A stretch of 64,000 nucleotides of DNA from Pseudodesulfovibrio sp. (GCA_016744135.1 JADGEX010000001.1:1127029-1191028); one strand, 5' to 3'. Counted from the first letter of the stretch, positions 46,043 to 55,502 are shown. Numbers and translations: made by a program. The notes: generated by a model not told the origin, from the letters alone.

Positions 46043-46852
46043 ATGATTCCACTCCTCAAAGCCTTCGCCACTCCCGACATCGCACTAGTGGCAGAAAGCC
46101 TTCATCAAACACTGGTATCCACCCAAAATGTACAAGATGAATTCCAAATCGAAATTGATTTACTCAAATGGCTAAAATATTATCGATCACATCGAAAAGT
46201 TTTGGACACTTCGCTGGATAATATTTTTCTGGTTTTGCCCGATTTATCCGACAAACTCGAAATCGAAAACGGACAAATCGTAACCAGCTTAAATAATGAT
46301 AATATTTCAGAATCCGAACATCCGGTCGGAATCTTGATTTCGGAAATACTCTTTTCGGGGAATTACCCAAAACCCGAAAATCTGAATCTCTCGGACGAAG
46401 GCTTTTTCTCTTTCCGAATATTCCTCCCCTGCTGGCTGCATTATTTTGAAACTCCAACCGGGTTATATCGAAAAGCGCGGCTCGGGGATTTGGATGCTCT
46501 GGATAAACTACTCCGAATTGACAAACGAGTTGTTGGAGACACAAAAATTTCACGCCACATAGCCCGCCATGGAGGCAATCCGACGAACTCCGAATTCAAA
46601 CGACTCATCAAAGCTCTTGAAGGCGCACCTCGAAAGCTAAGTGTCACGAAAGTGAAAACCTTCCTTGCAGCCTTCCTGTATGGTTTGTCCAAGCACCTCG
46701 GCTCACCTCTCACATACCCGCAAGTCCAAGACCTCTTCGACCAATCTGCCAAAGAAAGAGGGTTGGGACTCACCGATCCAGACTTGGAAATGGCACCTCA
46801 TTCATTTGAGAAAGCTGTTCGGCGCAATCTTACATTCTGGGGTCTTGGCTAA
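46043..46852 (+). CDS. Unknown protein, family shared by both elements (copy 1)
   Basis: 269 aa, not recognised. The second half reads FFSFRIFLPCWLHYFETPTG, LYRKARLGDLDALDKLLRID, then HIARHGG.P, and ends SFEKAVRRNLTFWGLG. The protein at 51640-52461 in element 2 shares the core (PCW.HY.E.P.G.YRKAR.GDL..LLK.DK), the later YPQVQDLFDQSAKERGLGLTD pattern, and the tail. Soluble, no signal. Being kept in two elements at the same att site suggests a role in element maintenance rather than cargo. Confidence 0.7.
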   Translation: MIPLLKAFATPDIALVAESLHQTLVSTQNVQDEFQIEIDLLKWLKYYRSHRKVLDTSLDNIFLVLPDLSDKLEIENGQIVTSLNNDNISESEHPVGILISEILFSGNYPKPENLNLSDEGFFSFRIFLPCWLHYFETPTGLYRKARLGDLDALDKLLRIDKRVVGDTKISRHIARHGGNPTNSEFKRLIKALEGAPRKLSVTKVKTFLAAFLYGLSKHLGSPLTYPQVQDLFDQSAKERGLGLTDPDLEMAPHSFEKAVRRNLTFWGLG

Positions 46853-46959
46853 ACCGGACAAAAAGAAAAAAAGGACTGTCCGAGACTCATCGATCTCTCC
46901 TCGTTAGTTACTATGCACACCCTGCATATCAGGGTGACTGAAACAACTTGGAGAAGATT

Positions 46960-47163
46960 ATGGCGACTCAAATACTGCTCAACATTCAGGAAACCGCCGA
47001 CATACTACGCGTACATAGATCAACGGTTTCACGCATGCTCGACTGTGGCGAACTCCCCTCAATTTTGGTACGCTCTCGAAAGCTCATCCGTTATGCCGAT
47101 GTGCTTGAGTTCATTGAAAACCAAATAGGGAGAAGCAAGGGCGGATACTCGTGGGAGGACTAA
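46960..47163 (+). CDS. Excisionase-like helix-turn-helix protein (element 1)
   Basis: 67 aa from ATG 46960 (GGAGAAGATT upstream). MerR/HTH_17-type DNA-binding fold: LLNIQETADILRVHRSTVSRMLDCGELPSILVRSRKLIRYADVLEFIENQ. Such proteins steer integrase towards excision and may repress nearby promoters. It ends 3 bases before the integrase start, so the two are co-translated. Close relative at 54152-54331. Confidence 0.85.
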   Translation: MATQILLNIQETADILRVHRSTVSRMLDCGELPSILVRSRKLIRYADVLEFIENQIGRSKGGYSWED

Positions 47164-47166
47164 GCT

Positions 47167-48315
47167 ATGGCTACAGTCACCATCACCACACGCCCACGTA
47201 AGAAAGGCAAAAGCTACGTTATTCAATACCTAGAACCTGAGTCTGGGAAAAAGCACCATCATGCAACGTTCAGACGGAAGTCTCTTGCGATGCAGGAAGC
47301 CGACAAGCTCCGCTCGTTATTGGATGAGGGGAAACTCCCCAAGCCAAGAAGGAATAAGAAAAATGAGCTGGCGCAAACATTCGGGAATATTGCATCCAAA
47401 TGCGTTCACGAATGGCAGCGCAGGCACAAGGAAAGCGATCTAAGCACGGCCACCTTGAAAGGGTACATCAGTTTCCTCAAGCCTCTGCTCAAAAAATGGG
47501 ACAAGAATGTTGCGGGAACGATTACCAAAGAGGACTTGTTGGAATACAGGGCCAAAATTGCCGCAAGCCGATCAATGGCACTGGCAAATCGCCAAATGTT
47601 CATACTCAAGCAGGTCTTTGCCAAGGCGATAGAATGCAAGGCGATCAAGGAAGACCCCACCATTGGCATCCGATACTTGAGTGAAAAGGTCCATGAGCGA
47701 AAGCAATTCATGCAACCTAAGATGTTTGAAAAGCTCTTGAAGGAAGCTACCAAAGGCCGCGCAAGACACTATCTGCCTCTGGCGATCCTGTTAGCTGTCG
47801 AGCACGGCTTGAGCAAACAGGAAGTCTTGGATTTGCGCTGGTCAGACATCACCTTTGACTATGGTGAAACCGGTATCATCCGGTTTTACAGAACCAAAAC
47901 CAAAGTGGAACGAGTTCACCGGATCATGCCCAGAACCAGAAAGGCTCTGCTGGCTCGAAAAGCCCACATCAACAAAATGCGTAAGCTCAGAGGAATTCCC
48001 AACAAAGGGGATTACGTTGTCGGCCATCTGGACGGCAGCAAAATAAGTGAGTTCAAGTCAGCATGGACAAGTGTATGCAAGTCACTCGGCCTCAATGACT
48101 TCCACTTCCATGACAACAGGCACACGTACTGCTCTAACATTATTATGGCAGGCGGAACGCTCAAACATGCCAAGGAGATGATCGGACACAAAACGCTCCG
48201 CATGGCGGACCGATATTCCCACCTTGAAGCCGCTAGAGAAAACGTCATTCAAGACAACTTGGCTGCTCATTACGAAGACTCAAAAAATAGTGTTTCGAAA
48301 AAAAGGAACACATAG
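47167..48315 (+). CDS. int: Tyrosine recombinase integrase (element 1)
   Basis: 382 aa. N-terminal arm-binding domain (VTITTRPRKKGKSYVIQYLEP), SAM-like core-binding domain, and catalytic domain with HDNRHTYCSNIIMAGG (His-x-x-Arg), GHKTLRMADRYSHL (His and the nucleophile Tyr). The first catalytic Arg, normally in TG.R..E, is not there: the sequence is HGLSKQEVLDL, with Ser in that place and Lys next to it. It lies at the right end of the element, 64 bases before att copy B. Intact, so it may move both elements. Confidence 0.9.
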   Translation: MATVTITTRPRKKGKSYVIQYLEPESGKKHHHATFRRKSLAMQEADKLRSLLDEGKLPKPRRNKKNELAQTFGNIASKCVHEWQRRHKESDLSTATLKGYISFLKPLLKKWDKNVAGTITKEDLLEYRAKIAASRSMALANRQMFILKQVFAKAIECKAIKEDPTIGIRYLSEKVHERKQFMQPKMFEKLLKEATKGRARHYLPLAILLAVEHGLSKQEVLDLRWSDITFDYGETGIIRFYRTKTKVERVHRIMPRTRKALLARKAHINKMRKLRGIPNKGDYVVGHLDGSKISEFKSAWTSVCKSLGLNDFHFHDNRHTYCSNIIMAGGTLKHAKEMIGHKTLRMADRYSHLEAARENVIQDNLAAHYEDSKNSVSKKRNT

Positions 48316-48321
48316 CGGACA
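48305..48321. repeat. Integrase arm-type repeat 3 (GGAACACATAGCGGACA)
   Basis: Overlaps the 3' end of the element 1 integrase gene, left of att copy B. Confidence 0.6.
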
Positions 48322-48353
48322 TATTCTCAAAACAGCCCCCAAAGACACGAAAA

Positions 48354-48383
48354 AAGGATTCCAAGTATTAACTTGAAATCCTT
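48354..48383 (-). terminator. Terminator hairpin joined to att copy B
   Basis: Minus strand AAGGATTTCAAGT-TAAT-ACTTGGAATCCTT followed by six T's. Equivalent of the tRNA-Ala terminator. Confidence 0.75.
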
Positions 48384-48446
48384 AACTTTCTTGTGGTGGA
48401 GCTGGAGGGAATCGAACCCACGACCTCTTGAATGCCATTCAATGGC
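48379..48446 (-). repeat. att copy B (3' part of tRNA-Ala plus flank)
   Basis: Identical to copy A over 68 bases; junction between elements 1 and 2. It lacks the D-arm and 5' acceptor strand of the tRNA. Confidence 0.85.
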
Positions 48447-48580
48447 ATAGGGGTAACACACAAACAACTAACAACTTAAAATCAAAGAGTTTTTATCCGT
48501 CATACCGCGTATCAAAATCTTGCATCTTTCGTGCATAATGTTCCTATTTTCAAGAAGTTACAACCAGCAAAAAAATAAAA

Positions 48581-48598
48581 GCGGACACATAGCGGACA
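48581..48598. repeat. Integrase arm-type repeat 4 (GCGGACACATAGCGGACA)
   Basis: Right of att copy B, inside the left end of element 2. Same word as repeats 1 and 5. The 321-base gap around it holds no gene. Confidence 0.6.
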
Positions 48599-48636
48599 CA
48601 GATAAATCAAAACAACCGACTAACAAACAAATACTA

Positions 48637-49644
48637 CTATTGAGGGATACCAAAAACATTATGGGGTACTACTACCGCAAACTCAATCTCATTCCCATTT
48701 TTCCAGTAATGAAGATGGTATTCATAATCGATATCACGGCGCCAAGCTCCACTTCCATCTTTTACACGTCTAAGTTGCGGTTCACCACCAGATTGTCCCT
48801 CACGTAAATGGTGAGTTTTGTCTAACTGCTGCTCCCTTATCGTCAAAAGAAGAGATCTAATTACTCTCTTTGGGAATTCCGCTGACTCATTTCTTGCAAT
48901 ATCCAAAAACGAATCCGTAAAATCGGGATGAAAACTCCAACTACAGACAGCTGGGTCTCTATTAGTAAGCTCAACCGCTAATAAGTCTTTGAGAAAGGCT
49001 ACATTCTTGTGCCTCAAAAGACACTGCAACCAATCAATCGTACTAAAGATTGAATTTACTGTTTTATGTATATAGAAAGAGGCGCTCAATCGACATGGTG
49101 GAGATACCTTAGACAAGACCGGATCTACGGCTTCAATTAGACTATCAATTGAAACCAGCTCTCTATCACCATGCAATTTTGTTCCAAAGAGGATATGATC
49201 ATCTACGGGATACCCTTCTTTGCAGTGTATCAACATCAAATTTAACAAGTGATCATGAACAGAGACAAGCCTTGAGCTACGCCCAAACAAATAATAGTTT
49301 GGCGTGATATAATAACTCTCAGTAAGATATTCTTTACATTTAAGAAATTCTTCTGCAATAGACGCTGTTTTCAAAATATAATCAGCTACAACCATCACGT
49401 CATATGTTTGTATATGGCGAATACCAGCTTCTTTGATCAAATCGTCAAGGCGTTGATAAATTGGGTATGAATCAGTTTGAGCTAACGCCTCCTGAGTATA
49501 TTTTGACAGCAGCACGTGGCACAACTCGCCACTATCCAATAAACTTATCTCATTAATAGCATTAACGAATTCTTCAATTTCTGAAACAACTGGCTCAACA
49601 GGTATAGAGAAAACTGAGGGATCAAGAAAGACGCTAAGCATCAT
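48637..49644 (-). CDS. Unknown partner protein of the DUF3696-like ATPase
   Basis: 335 aa, start overlaps the ATPase gene by 11 bases, so the two are made together. I do not recognise it. The N-terminal part is helical and acidic; residues about 180-240 hold a C/H-containing stretch (SPPCRLSASFYIHKTVNSIF); the C-terminus (GAWRRDIDYEYHLHYWKNGNEIEFAVVVPHNVF) has the alternating charged-hydrophobic look of a small nuclease or toxin domain, but no named catalytic motif is visible. Low GC and location inside a mobile element with another defence gene next door suggest an effector (inference). Confidence 0.7.
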   Translation of the reverse strand: MMLSVFLDPSVFSIPVEPVVSEIEEFVNAINEISLLDSGELCHVLLSKYTQEALAQTDSYPIYQRLDDLIKEAGIRHIQTYDVMVVADYILKTASIAEEFLKCKEYLTESYYITPNYYLFGRSSRLVSVHDHLLNLMLIHCKEGYPVDDHILFGTKLHGDRELVSIDSLIEAVDPVLSKVSPPCRLSASFYIHKTVNSIFSTIDWLQCLLRHKNVAFLKDLLAVELTNRDPAVCSWSFHPDFTDSFLDIARNESAEFPKRVIRSLLLTIREQQLDKTHHLREGQSGGEPQLRRVKDGSGAWRRDIDYEYHLHYWKNGNEIEFAVVVPHNVFGIPQ

Positions 49645-51487
49645 TAGCCTCTTCTCTTTTCCTTTTTCTCATACCAGCCATTAATATTTCTGAAGCTTTT
49701 TTCTTATTCTCATCGAAAAAACCGGCCGGCCAATCCTCAATCACTCCATACTTATTTATTTTAATTTGCCTATACACTGACTCATTATGTTCCTTCTCCA
49801 CAAAGTACATCAGTATATTATCCAATATTTTGTCATCCGTAGATATCGCCGATAAATATCGAAGCTGATCAATCATGTATTCACTGTGAGTCTCTACAAC
49901 ACACTGCTTTTCCAACAGAACCATTGAGTAAAAAAAATCGGCTAGCCGAGTTTGCACCCTCGGGTGTAAATGCAACTCTGGTTGCTCAAAAATTAGAGTT
50001 GCCCCCTTATCAGCAAGGAGAGACATGACAACGACAGGTAGGACCTGACTAACACCAACGCCGACATGTGTAATATCATGAAAGTCAGCTTTATTATCAG
50101 TCGAAATCTGAATAGCCTGACCATATTTCTCTAAATCTTTGGTGCTATAATTAGTCGCGACTCCTAAATATATTAACCAATCCAATACGGCTTGAGCTAA
50201 AGTCCCGCGAACAATCTTCCCACTTAAGACAGATCCTTCTTGTTGCGATGGTGGCTTAATGTATATGATCTTTGTATCTCTATGAACATCGAGAATAAAA
50301 GCAGTATGTTCCCCTTTCGAACCAACATCCTTTGAATAAGATACATCTGAACTTGTATACACGATTCTCGGTTCCTCTCGAAGAGGTCCCAAGTATTTCA
50401 CTTTTGTCGTAAAAAAATTAATAGGAAGATCTACAACTTCTTCAATGTTATTCTGTTCAACAGCCGTCCTGTCATCAAGCAATTCGTACAAAATTTTATT
50501 GATCTCTGGTGATCTATTCTGCATTGCAGATTTAATCTCACCCTGTTCTTTCACATAACACACCCGATAAAATTCATTCACCGCATAAAGAGGAAAATTT
50601 TTTTTCAGCTCTTTAAAAGCTGAATTTATGTTCGCATATTTAGGTCGTTTTTTAGAAATCGAACTCACCACAGGTTGAATGCAGGAGATAACGACCTTCG
50701 ACAATTCCTCACTACGCGCTATTTTATCTATAGACTCATCATCTACATATTGTGCGATTATGCCTTTAGGAAAAGAATATCTTTCAGTTAAAAATAAATA
50801 AATATATGTGATTCTTTTTCTTGTTATACTTTTAACGCTATATATTTTATTTGGCAAAAAATGATATAATGATGCTCCCACATGCTTACCTTCAAGATTA
50901 GATAATCCCAATGAAGATTTTTCATGTATTTCTACATCATATCTTAAAGATTTTTTTTCAGTAGAGCCAAGGTCCGAAGGGTCAAAACCATGCAGTGATC
51001 CTTTTTCATGCAGATCATGTGCTGACAATCTTACGGTTATATTTTCAACGAAAGAACCTGAGTACTTAGATTTGATCCGACAAGATTCAAGTACGACCTT
51101 TCTATTCGAGCCTTTCCCAACCAATTTGAATTTAAAACCACACCCAACACTATCCCTAATGGAAGTACCTGTCGGCACTCCCTGAAACGCTAATTGTTTT
51201 TTCTTGTATCCAGTACCATCTATTAAAAATCCCAAAGACATTGAATAATTCACTTCATGTTGAAAAACAATATCTTCGAAAGAGCCTAAATTGAGGATTT
51301 CGCCATTGATAATAACTGGTTTAGAACTATTTTGATTTTTGAGAGTTTGAGCAACAAGTAAAATTGATTGAATAATAGTACTCTTTCCAGAACTATTTGC
51401 TCCAGCAAAGAGTGTCAGTGGAGCCATCTCAAACTGCTGCATTTTGCTAATAGATTTAAAGTTTTCTAAGGCCCATGTTTTCAACAT
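49634..51487 (-). CDS. AAA ATPase of the OLD/SMC-like class (DUF3696-like)
   Basis: 617 aa. Walker A GANSSGKST at about residues 29-37, long insert of beta and helical sequence, ABC-type late motifs: SQVLPVVVMSLLADKG, Walker B ATLIFEQPELHLHPRVQ near 494, and a switch His in VETHSEYMIDQL near 530. This arrangement matches the single-protein AAA_15/AAA_21 ATPases used as sensors in many bacterial defence systems (OLD, Gabija GajA, Septu PtuA, PARIS AriA), but there is no TOPRIM domain at the C-terminus. ATG 51487 has GGAG upstream. With its partner it forms a two-gene operon. Confidence 0.88.
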   Translation of the reverse strand: MLKTWALENFKSISKMQQFEMAPLTLFAGANSSGKSTIIQSILLVAQTLKNQNSSKPVIINGEILNLGSFEDIVFQHEVNYSMSLGFLIDGTGYKKKQLAFQGVPTGTSIRDSVGCGFKFKLVGKGSNRKVVLESCRIKSKYSGSFVENITVRLSAHDLHEKGSLHGFDPSDLGSTEKKSLRYDVEIHEKSSLGLSNLEGKHVGASLYHFLPNKIYSVKSITRKRITYIYLFLTERYSFPKGIIAQYVDDESIDKIARSEELSKVVISCIQPVVSSISKKRPKYANINSAFKELKKNFPLYAVNEFYRVCYVKEQGEIKSAMQNRSPEINKILYELLDDRTAVEQNNIEEVVDLPINFFTTKVKYLGPLREEPRIVYTSSDVSYSKDVGSKGEHTAFILDVHRDTKIIYIKPPSQQEGSVLSGKIVRGTLAQAVLDWLIYLGVATNYSTKDLEKYGQAIQISTDNKADFHDITHVGVGVSQVLPVVVMSLLADKGATLIFEQPELHLHPRVQTRLADFFYSMVLLEKQCVVETHSEYMIDQLRYLSAISTDDKILDNILMYFVEKEHNESVYRQIKINKYGVIEDWPAGFFDENKKKASEILMAGMRKRKREEANDA

Positions 51488-51639
51488 AACAACTCCAGAA
51501 CCATCAATACGGATTCACGAATAGATTCAAACATCTTATTTTTTTAAAAACATATTCCTATAAAGGACAACCTGCAACCCCATAAAAAGGAATCACATTG
51601 GAAGCATATACACCGTACAAGAGTGCAGCCAGTCCAACA

Positions 51640-52461
51640 CTAGAATTCCCAAAAAGTTTCTGCCCTTTTCAAAGCTTTTGCAAAAGCTTCATCAGATTCT
51701 TGCAAATCAGTATCGATCACTCCTAATCCCATATCCTTTGCACACTCATCAAAAATTTTCCTCAACTCAGGATATGACAACGGCTGCTCAATAACCTGAG
51801 CAAAACGATATATTAATGCGCCAATTAGAATTTTAACCTTTCTAATTGTTATTGCTTTCGGCTCACTTCCCATAGCCAGTAAAATCCCCTGATAGGTGTC
51901 AGAATTGACTTCTTTTTCAGTCCTTCGAGTCTTTCTCGACAACATCCGATCATAGAATAAATTTTTATCTAGCTTGAGCAAATTCAAGAATGACTGCAAA
52001 TCTCCCCGCCTCGCTTTGCGGTACATAGCCCCTGGGGACTCTCCATAATGAATCCAGCAAGGAATAATTATTTGCATTACGAATCGCATTCCCAAAGACA
52101 ACTTTGGAAGCACCCTCCCATTGCCCTTTACAATGAAAGATAAATATTTTTGAGCAAATTCACTCAACCCTCCTCTAAATTGATTGCTCCTGCTAAAAAT
52201 CAACTTTACCCCCGGATGAATCTTAACCTCGGTCATCAATGGATTGGCTTTCTCGAAGCTTACCAAAAAATCTTGATATACTTTTCGTCTATTCCGATAA
52301 AACTCGTACCAGCGTTCGCAATCATCATCTTCCATAGGCATTGCGTGAAAATCTTGCCAAAAGTCATTGACCACTTCATGAATTTTCCCAGCATTCAGAA
52401 CAAGCGGACTGGCCCCGATTGCTATAACCGCATTTGATTCATCAATCCAATCCCAACTCAA
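51640..52461 (-). CDS. Unknown protein, family shared by both elements (copy 2)
   Basis: 273 aa starting at a TTG (AGGAG six bases upstream). Related to the 269-aa protein of element 1 through IIPCWIHYGESPGAMYRKAR, RGDLQSFLNLLKLDKNL and ELRKIFDECAKDMGLGVIDTD. The first 110 residues differ. No known domain; soluble. Confidence 0.7.
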   Translation of the reverse strand: MSWDWIDESNAVIAIGASPLVLNAGKIHEVVNDFWQDFHAMPMEDDDCERWYEFYRNRRKVYQDFLVSFEKANPLMTEVKIHPGVKLIFSRSNQFRGGLSEFAQKYLSFIVKGNGRVLPKLSLGMRFVMQIIIPCWIHYGESPGAMYRKARRGDLQSFLNLLKLDKNLFYDRMLSRKTRRTEKEVNSDTYQGILLAMGSEPKAITIRKVKILIGALIYRFAQVIEQPLSYPELRKIFDECAKDMGLGVIDTDLQESDEAFAKALKRAETFWEF

Positions 52462-52644
52462 AGCCGACTCCTAGAACAAATATTAATTGAACTGAATGTT
52501 CAAATCACAACTACTGCTAGCAGAGAGTGCTAATGAAATACAAGAATGCATTGAGCGAACGAAGCGAAGCGTTCCCCCTGAGAAATCCCTTGAGTCAAAG
52601 CTGAAAAGAGCCATCCCTCTCGCCGTCGCCTGACTACTACACAG

Positions 52645-52725
52645 CATGAGTAAAGCCATGGTGTCAGGGCCGAGCAACCGAAGGGAGCGAGCCGAAGGGG
52701 AGCCTTGACTCCATGGCTGCTCATG
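52645..52725. repeat. Long imperfect inverted repeat, candidate replication origin
   Basis: CATGAG..AGCCATGG.GTCA.GG.C on the left pairs with its complement at 52702-52725; between them the words CGAGC.ACCGAAGGG and CGAGCCGAAGGGG repeat. It lies 125 bases before the Rep-like gene in a 389-base gene-free gap, as expected of a double-strand origin. A small hairpin GAACG...CGTTC lies at 52557-52574. Confidence 0.5.
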
Positions 52726-52850
52726 CTCTGCTATCTTGGTGAGGGTGAGAGAAAACCCACCATTGTAGCAAAATATTTAATAGGCCACTTGGACAAAAGT
52801 TTTTTTTCCTTGTCCAAGTGTTCTATTTTCCCTTCTCATAGATTGAACGC

Positions 52851-54143
52851 ATGAAAAAACATGCATACACCACACAAAGCGTCATAGGCTCCTCGGGGGG
52901 GCACACGACTATCAGCCCCCCCAGTAAGGTGAAATCACCAGATTCATTTACACCCAAGGTACTCGCTTCCGGTGTAGACACCCTCTATCTTGCTTTGGAC
53001 ATACGCTGGAAAAGTGATGTCCTATTCAAGCTACTCGACAAGGGAAAAGAGATGGCTCGTGAAGTAGAACAGCCATTTCCATTCTATCTGTTTATCGAAT
53101 CCCAAAAACAGGAACTTTATTTCAACATCTTACCCAATGGCTCGAAGGGATATAATTGGATTCTTGTTGGCGCTGAGTATTCACTCCGCATCGGCAACTG
53201 GCTAGATCCAAAATCACGTCCCAGCGTCATGCTTGAAATCAGGTCTGAAACAATTTGGACTCGCGGTCTCCCTGAGTCGCTTGAGCGAATCCTAACCGCT
53301 CTTGAAGAAAACCATGCAATATTGAAATCCATTAAACCAAGCAGACTTGATCTCTGCATGGACATCCTTGTTCCCAATGAATTTTGGAACATGGAGTTAT
53401 TCAATTCCATGAACACCAGAGCACACCATTTTAGTCCCTTTTTCAAAAACCAAAAATTAACAGGTGCACAAATTGGAAAAGGGAAAATTGTTTGTCGCCT
53501 ATATGACAAGCCGCTCGAAATAAAAATTAAATCAAATAAGAAATGGATGTATTTAATTTGGGGAATATCTGAAGTCTCTGAAGACATGAAAGTTATTAGA
53601 ATTGAATTTCAAATTAGACGGGAATTAATTAAATCACTTGGAATTAATATTATTAAAGAGGCTTTCCCATATCTGGATAATATTTGGGCTTATTGCACAC
53701 AGAATTGGCTCAAATTTCAAACCAACCCCGGAAAGCATCACACACAAAGAAAAACGCTTGAATGGTGGAAGGTAATACAGAATTCATTTCAAGGTATCTC
53801 CAACCCTAGACCTGCAATTAGAGCCAAAGTTGTCAACACCAGTCAGGAACAGCTTGCCTATCAACTCGCGGGCATACTCAATTCATTTGCTGCCACAAAA
53901 GGCTATACCCCATCGGGAAAAAATCCTCTCCGAGAAAGACTTCTCGAATTTTGCTCAACTGCACTCGACCTGACCCAAAAGACAGACTCCGATCTTGAAA
54001 AAGGAATCAAACAAAAGAAAGCCAAATACTTTCGCGACAAGAAAAAATACAGATCTGCAACACAAAAGCGGATTGAGCTTGGATTACCAACCGAAAATCA
54101 GATCATAGAAATCAAGAAACAAACCACCAAAAAGAAGAACTAG
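52851..54143 (+). CDS. Rep_trans-like replication initiator / relaxase
   Basis: 430 aa. Motifs typical of rolling-circle replication initiators of the Rep_trans class: GVDTLYLALDIRWK near the start, SRLDLCMDI in the middle, CRLYDKPLEI and VIRIEFQIRRE later. In this class a Tyr nicks the origin and stays bound to the 5' end. The C-terminal 60 residues are Lys-rich (DNA-binding tail). The gene probably lets the excised element replicate as a circle or be mobilised. No conjugation genes are present, so transfer would need a helper. Precedes the excisionase by 8 bases. Confidence 0.72.
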   Translation: MKKHAYTTQSVIGSSGGHTTISPPSKVKSPDSFTPKVLASGVDTLYLALDIRWKSDVLFKLLDKGKEMAREVEQPFPFYLFIESQKQELYFNILPNGSKGYNWILVGAEYSLRIGNWLDPKSRPSVMLEIRSETIWTRGLPESLERILTALEENHAILKSIKPSRLDLCMDILVPNEFWNMELFNSMNTRAHHFSPFFKNQKLTGAQIGKGKIVCRLYDKPLEIKIKSNKKWMYLIWGISEVSEDMKVIRIEFQIRRELIKSLGINIIKEAFPYLDNIWAYCTQNWLKFQTNPGKHHTQRKTLEWWKVIQNSFQGISNPRPAIRAKVVNTSQEQLAYQLAGILNSFAATKGYTPSGKNPLRERLLEFCSTALDLTQKTDSDLEKGIKQKKAKYFRDKKKYRSATQKRIELGLPTENQIIEIKKQTTKKKN

Positions 54144-54151
54144 GAGGGAAT

Positions 54152-54331
54152 ATGTTTACTCAAAAGATGCTGCTTACCATTCAAGAAGTTGCTGACATTC
54201 TGAGAGTCCATCGGGCTACAGTTTCCCGCATGCTTGAACGTGGCGAATTGCCCTGTATTTTGGTACGCTCTCGCAAGCTTATCCGTTCCAAGGATTTGCT
54301 TGGGTTCATTGACAGTCAAATAGGTGAATGA
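54152..54331 (+). CDS. Excisionase-like helix-turn-helix protein (element 2)
   Basis: 59 aa with GGAGGG before the ATG. LLTIQEVADILRVHRATVSRMLERGELPCILVRSRKLIRSKDLLGFI is nearly the same as the element 1 protein, so the two elements share their integration module. Followed by the broken integrase after 29 bases. Confidence 0.85.
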   Translation: MFTQKMLLTIQEVADILRVHRATVSRMLERGELPCILVRSRKLIRSKDLLGFIDSQIGE

Positions 54332-54360
54332 CGGATAAGAACTCGCGGGAGTACTAGCTT

Positions 54361-55496
54361 ATGGCTACAGTAACAATCGCGACACGTACGCGCAAAAATG
54401 GGAAACGATACATCGTCCAGTACAAAGATCCTGAAACTGGCAAAAAGAAGTATCACTCTTCGTTTCGGCGCAAAGATATGGCACAGCAGGAAGCCAATAA
54501 ACTGAGGACCATTCTTGATGATGGTTCTCTTCCTGCGAGCAAGCAAAAGAGCAAGACAAACAGAGGCAAAACCTTTCGCGAGGTTGCTGAACTATGTAGG
54601 CAGGATTGGCTTCGCAGACAGCAAGAAGGCGATCTCAGTTCCACAACCGTGGCAGGCTACAACACGTTCCTCAAACCTCTTGAAAAGCAATGGGGCCGAA
54701 AGCTCATTGCAGCAATTACCTTTGATGAAATATTGGAATACCGGGCAGCACTGGCAGAAAGGAAATCACAAATCCTTTCCAACAGACGCTTATTCATTCT
54801 CAAGCAGATCTTTGCGAAAGCCAAAATCCTTGGCGCAATCAGAGATGATGAAATCGTTGGAATCAAATACTTGAGCGAAAAGGCCATGAACGGAAATCGT
54901 TCATGTATCCACGCAAGGTTGACAGGCTACTTGAAAAAGCAGCCGCCTCAAGAGCAAAGCACTACCTCCCCCTAGCCATACTCCTCGCAGTTGAGCATGG
55001 AGCAAGCAAACAGGAAGTCCTTGATCTCAAATGGTCGGATATCACACTCGACTATGGGGAAACGGGAGTAATCAGATTCTACCGGACCAAAACGGGAGTA
55101 GAGAGAGTTCATCAACTCATGCCTAGGACAAGAGAAGCCTTGCTCAAGCGCAAAGCACACTTGGACAAGGCTCGAAATAACCGGGGAATCAAAAACCGTG
55201 GAGACTACGTTGTAGGTCATATGGACGGGAGCCGAATGGGTGACTTCAAGACAGCTTGGAAACGAGTTTGTGGCGAACTGGATCTCCATGACTTCCACTT
55301 CCACGACAACCGACATACGTTCTGCTCAAATATCATTATGGCAGGCGGCACACTCAAACATGCCAAGGAAATGATTGGTCACAAAACCTTGAGAATGACC
55401 GATCGCTATTCCCATCTCGAAGCAGCCAGAGAAAACATAATTCAATCAGCTCTGGCCTCTCATTATGCAGGCCCGTCGGAAGCGGCGGACACATAG
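54361..55496 (+). pseudogene. Tyrosine recombinase integrase (element 2), frameshifted
   Basis: Two pieces of one gene: 54361 to about 54895 (VTIATRTRKNGKRYIVQY... IVGIKYLSEKAMN) and about 54895 to 55496 (KSFMYPRKVDRLLEKAAASRAKHYLPLAI ... HDNRHTFCSNIIMAGG ... RYSHL). Compared with the intact integrase of element 1, one base has been lost near 54897. The catalytic domain has HGASKQEVLDL where TG.R..E is normal, as in the first integrase. If not rescued by slippage, element 2 depends on the integrase of element 1. Confidence 0.85.
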
Positions 55497-55502
55497 CGGA
55501 CA
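55485..55502. repeat. Integrase arm-type repeat 5 (GCGGACACATAGCGGACA)
   Basis: At the 3' end of the element 2 integrase, left of att copy C. Confidence 0.6.

Larger units (their letters stand above)
38339..48378. mobile_element. Integrative element 1 (tRNA-Ala site)
   Basis: Bounded by att copies A and B. Contents: nuclease pseudogene, IS-end remnant, Hhe defence gene, unknown 269-aa protein, excisionase and integrase at the right end. Arm-type repeats lie inside both ends (38544 and 48305). Confidence 0.75.
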
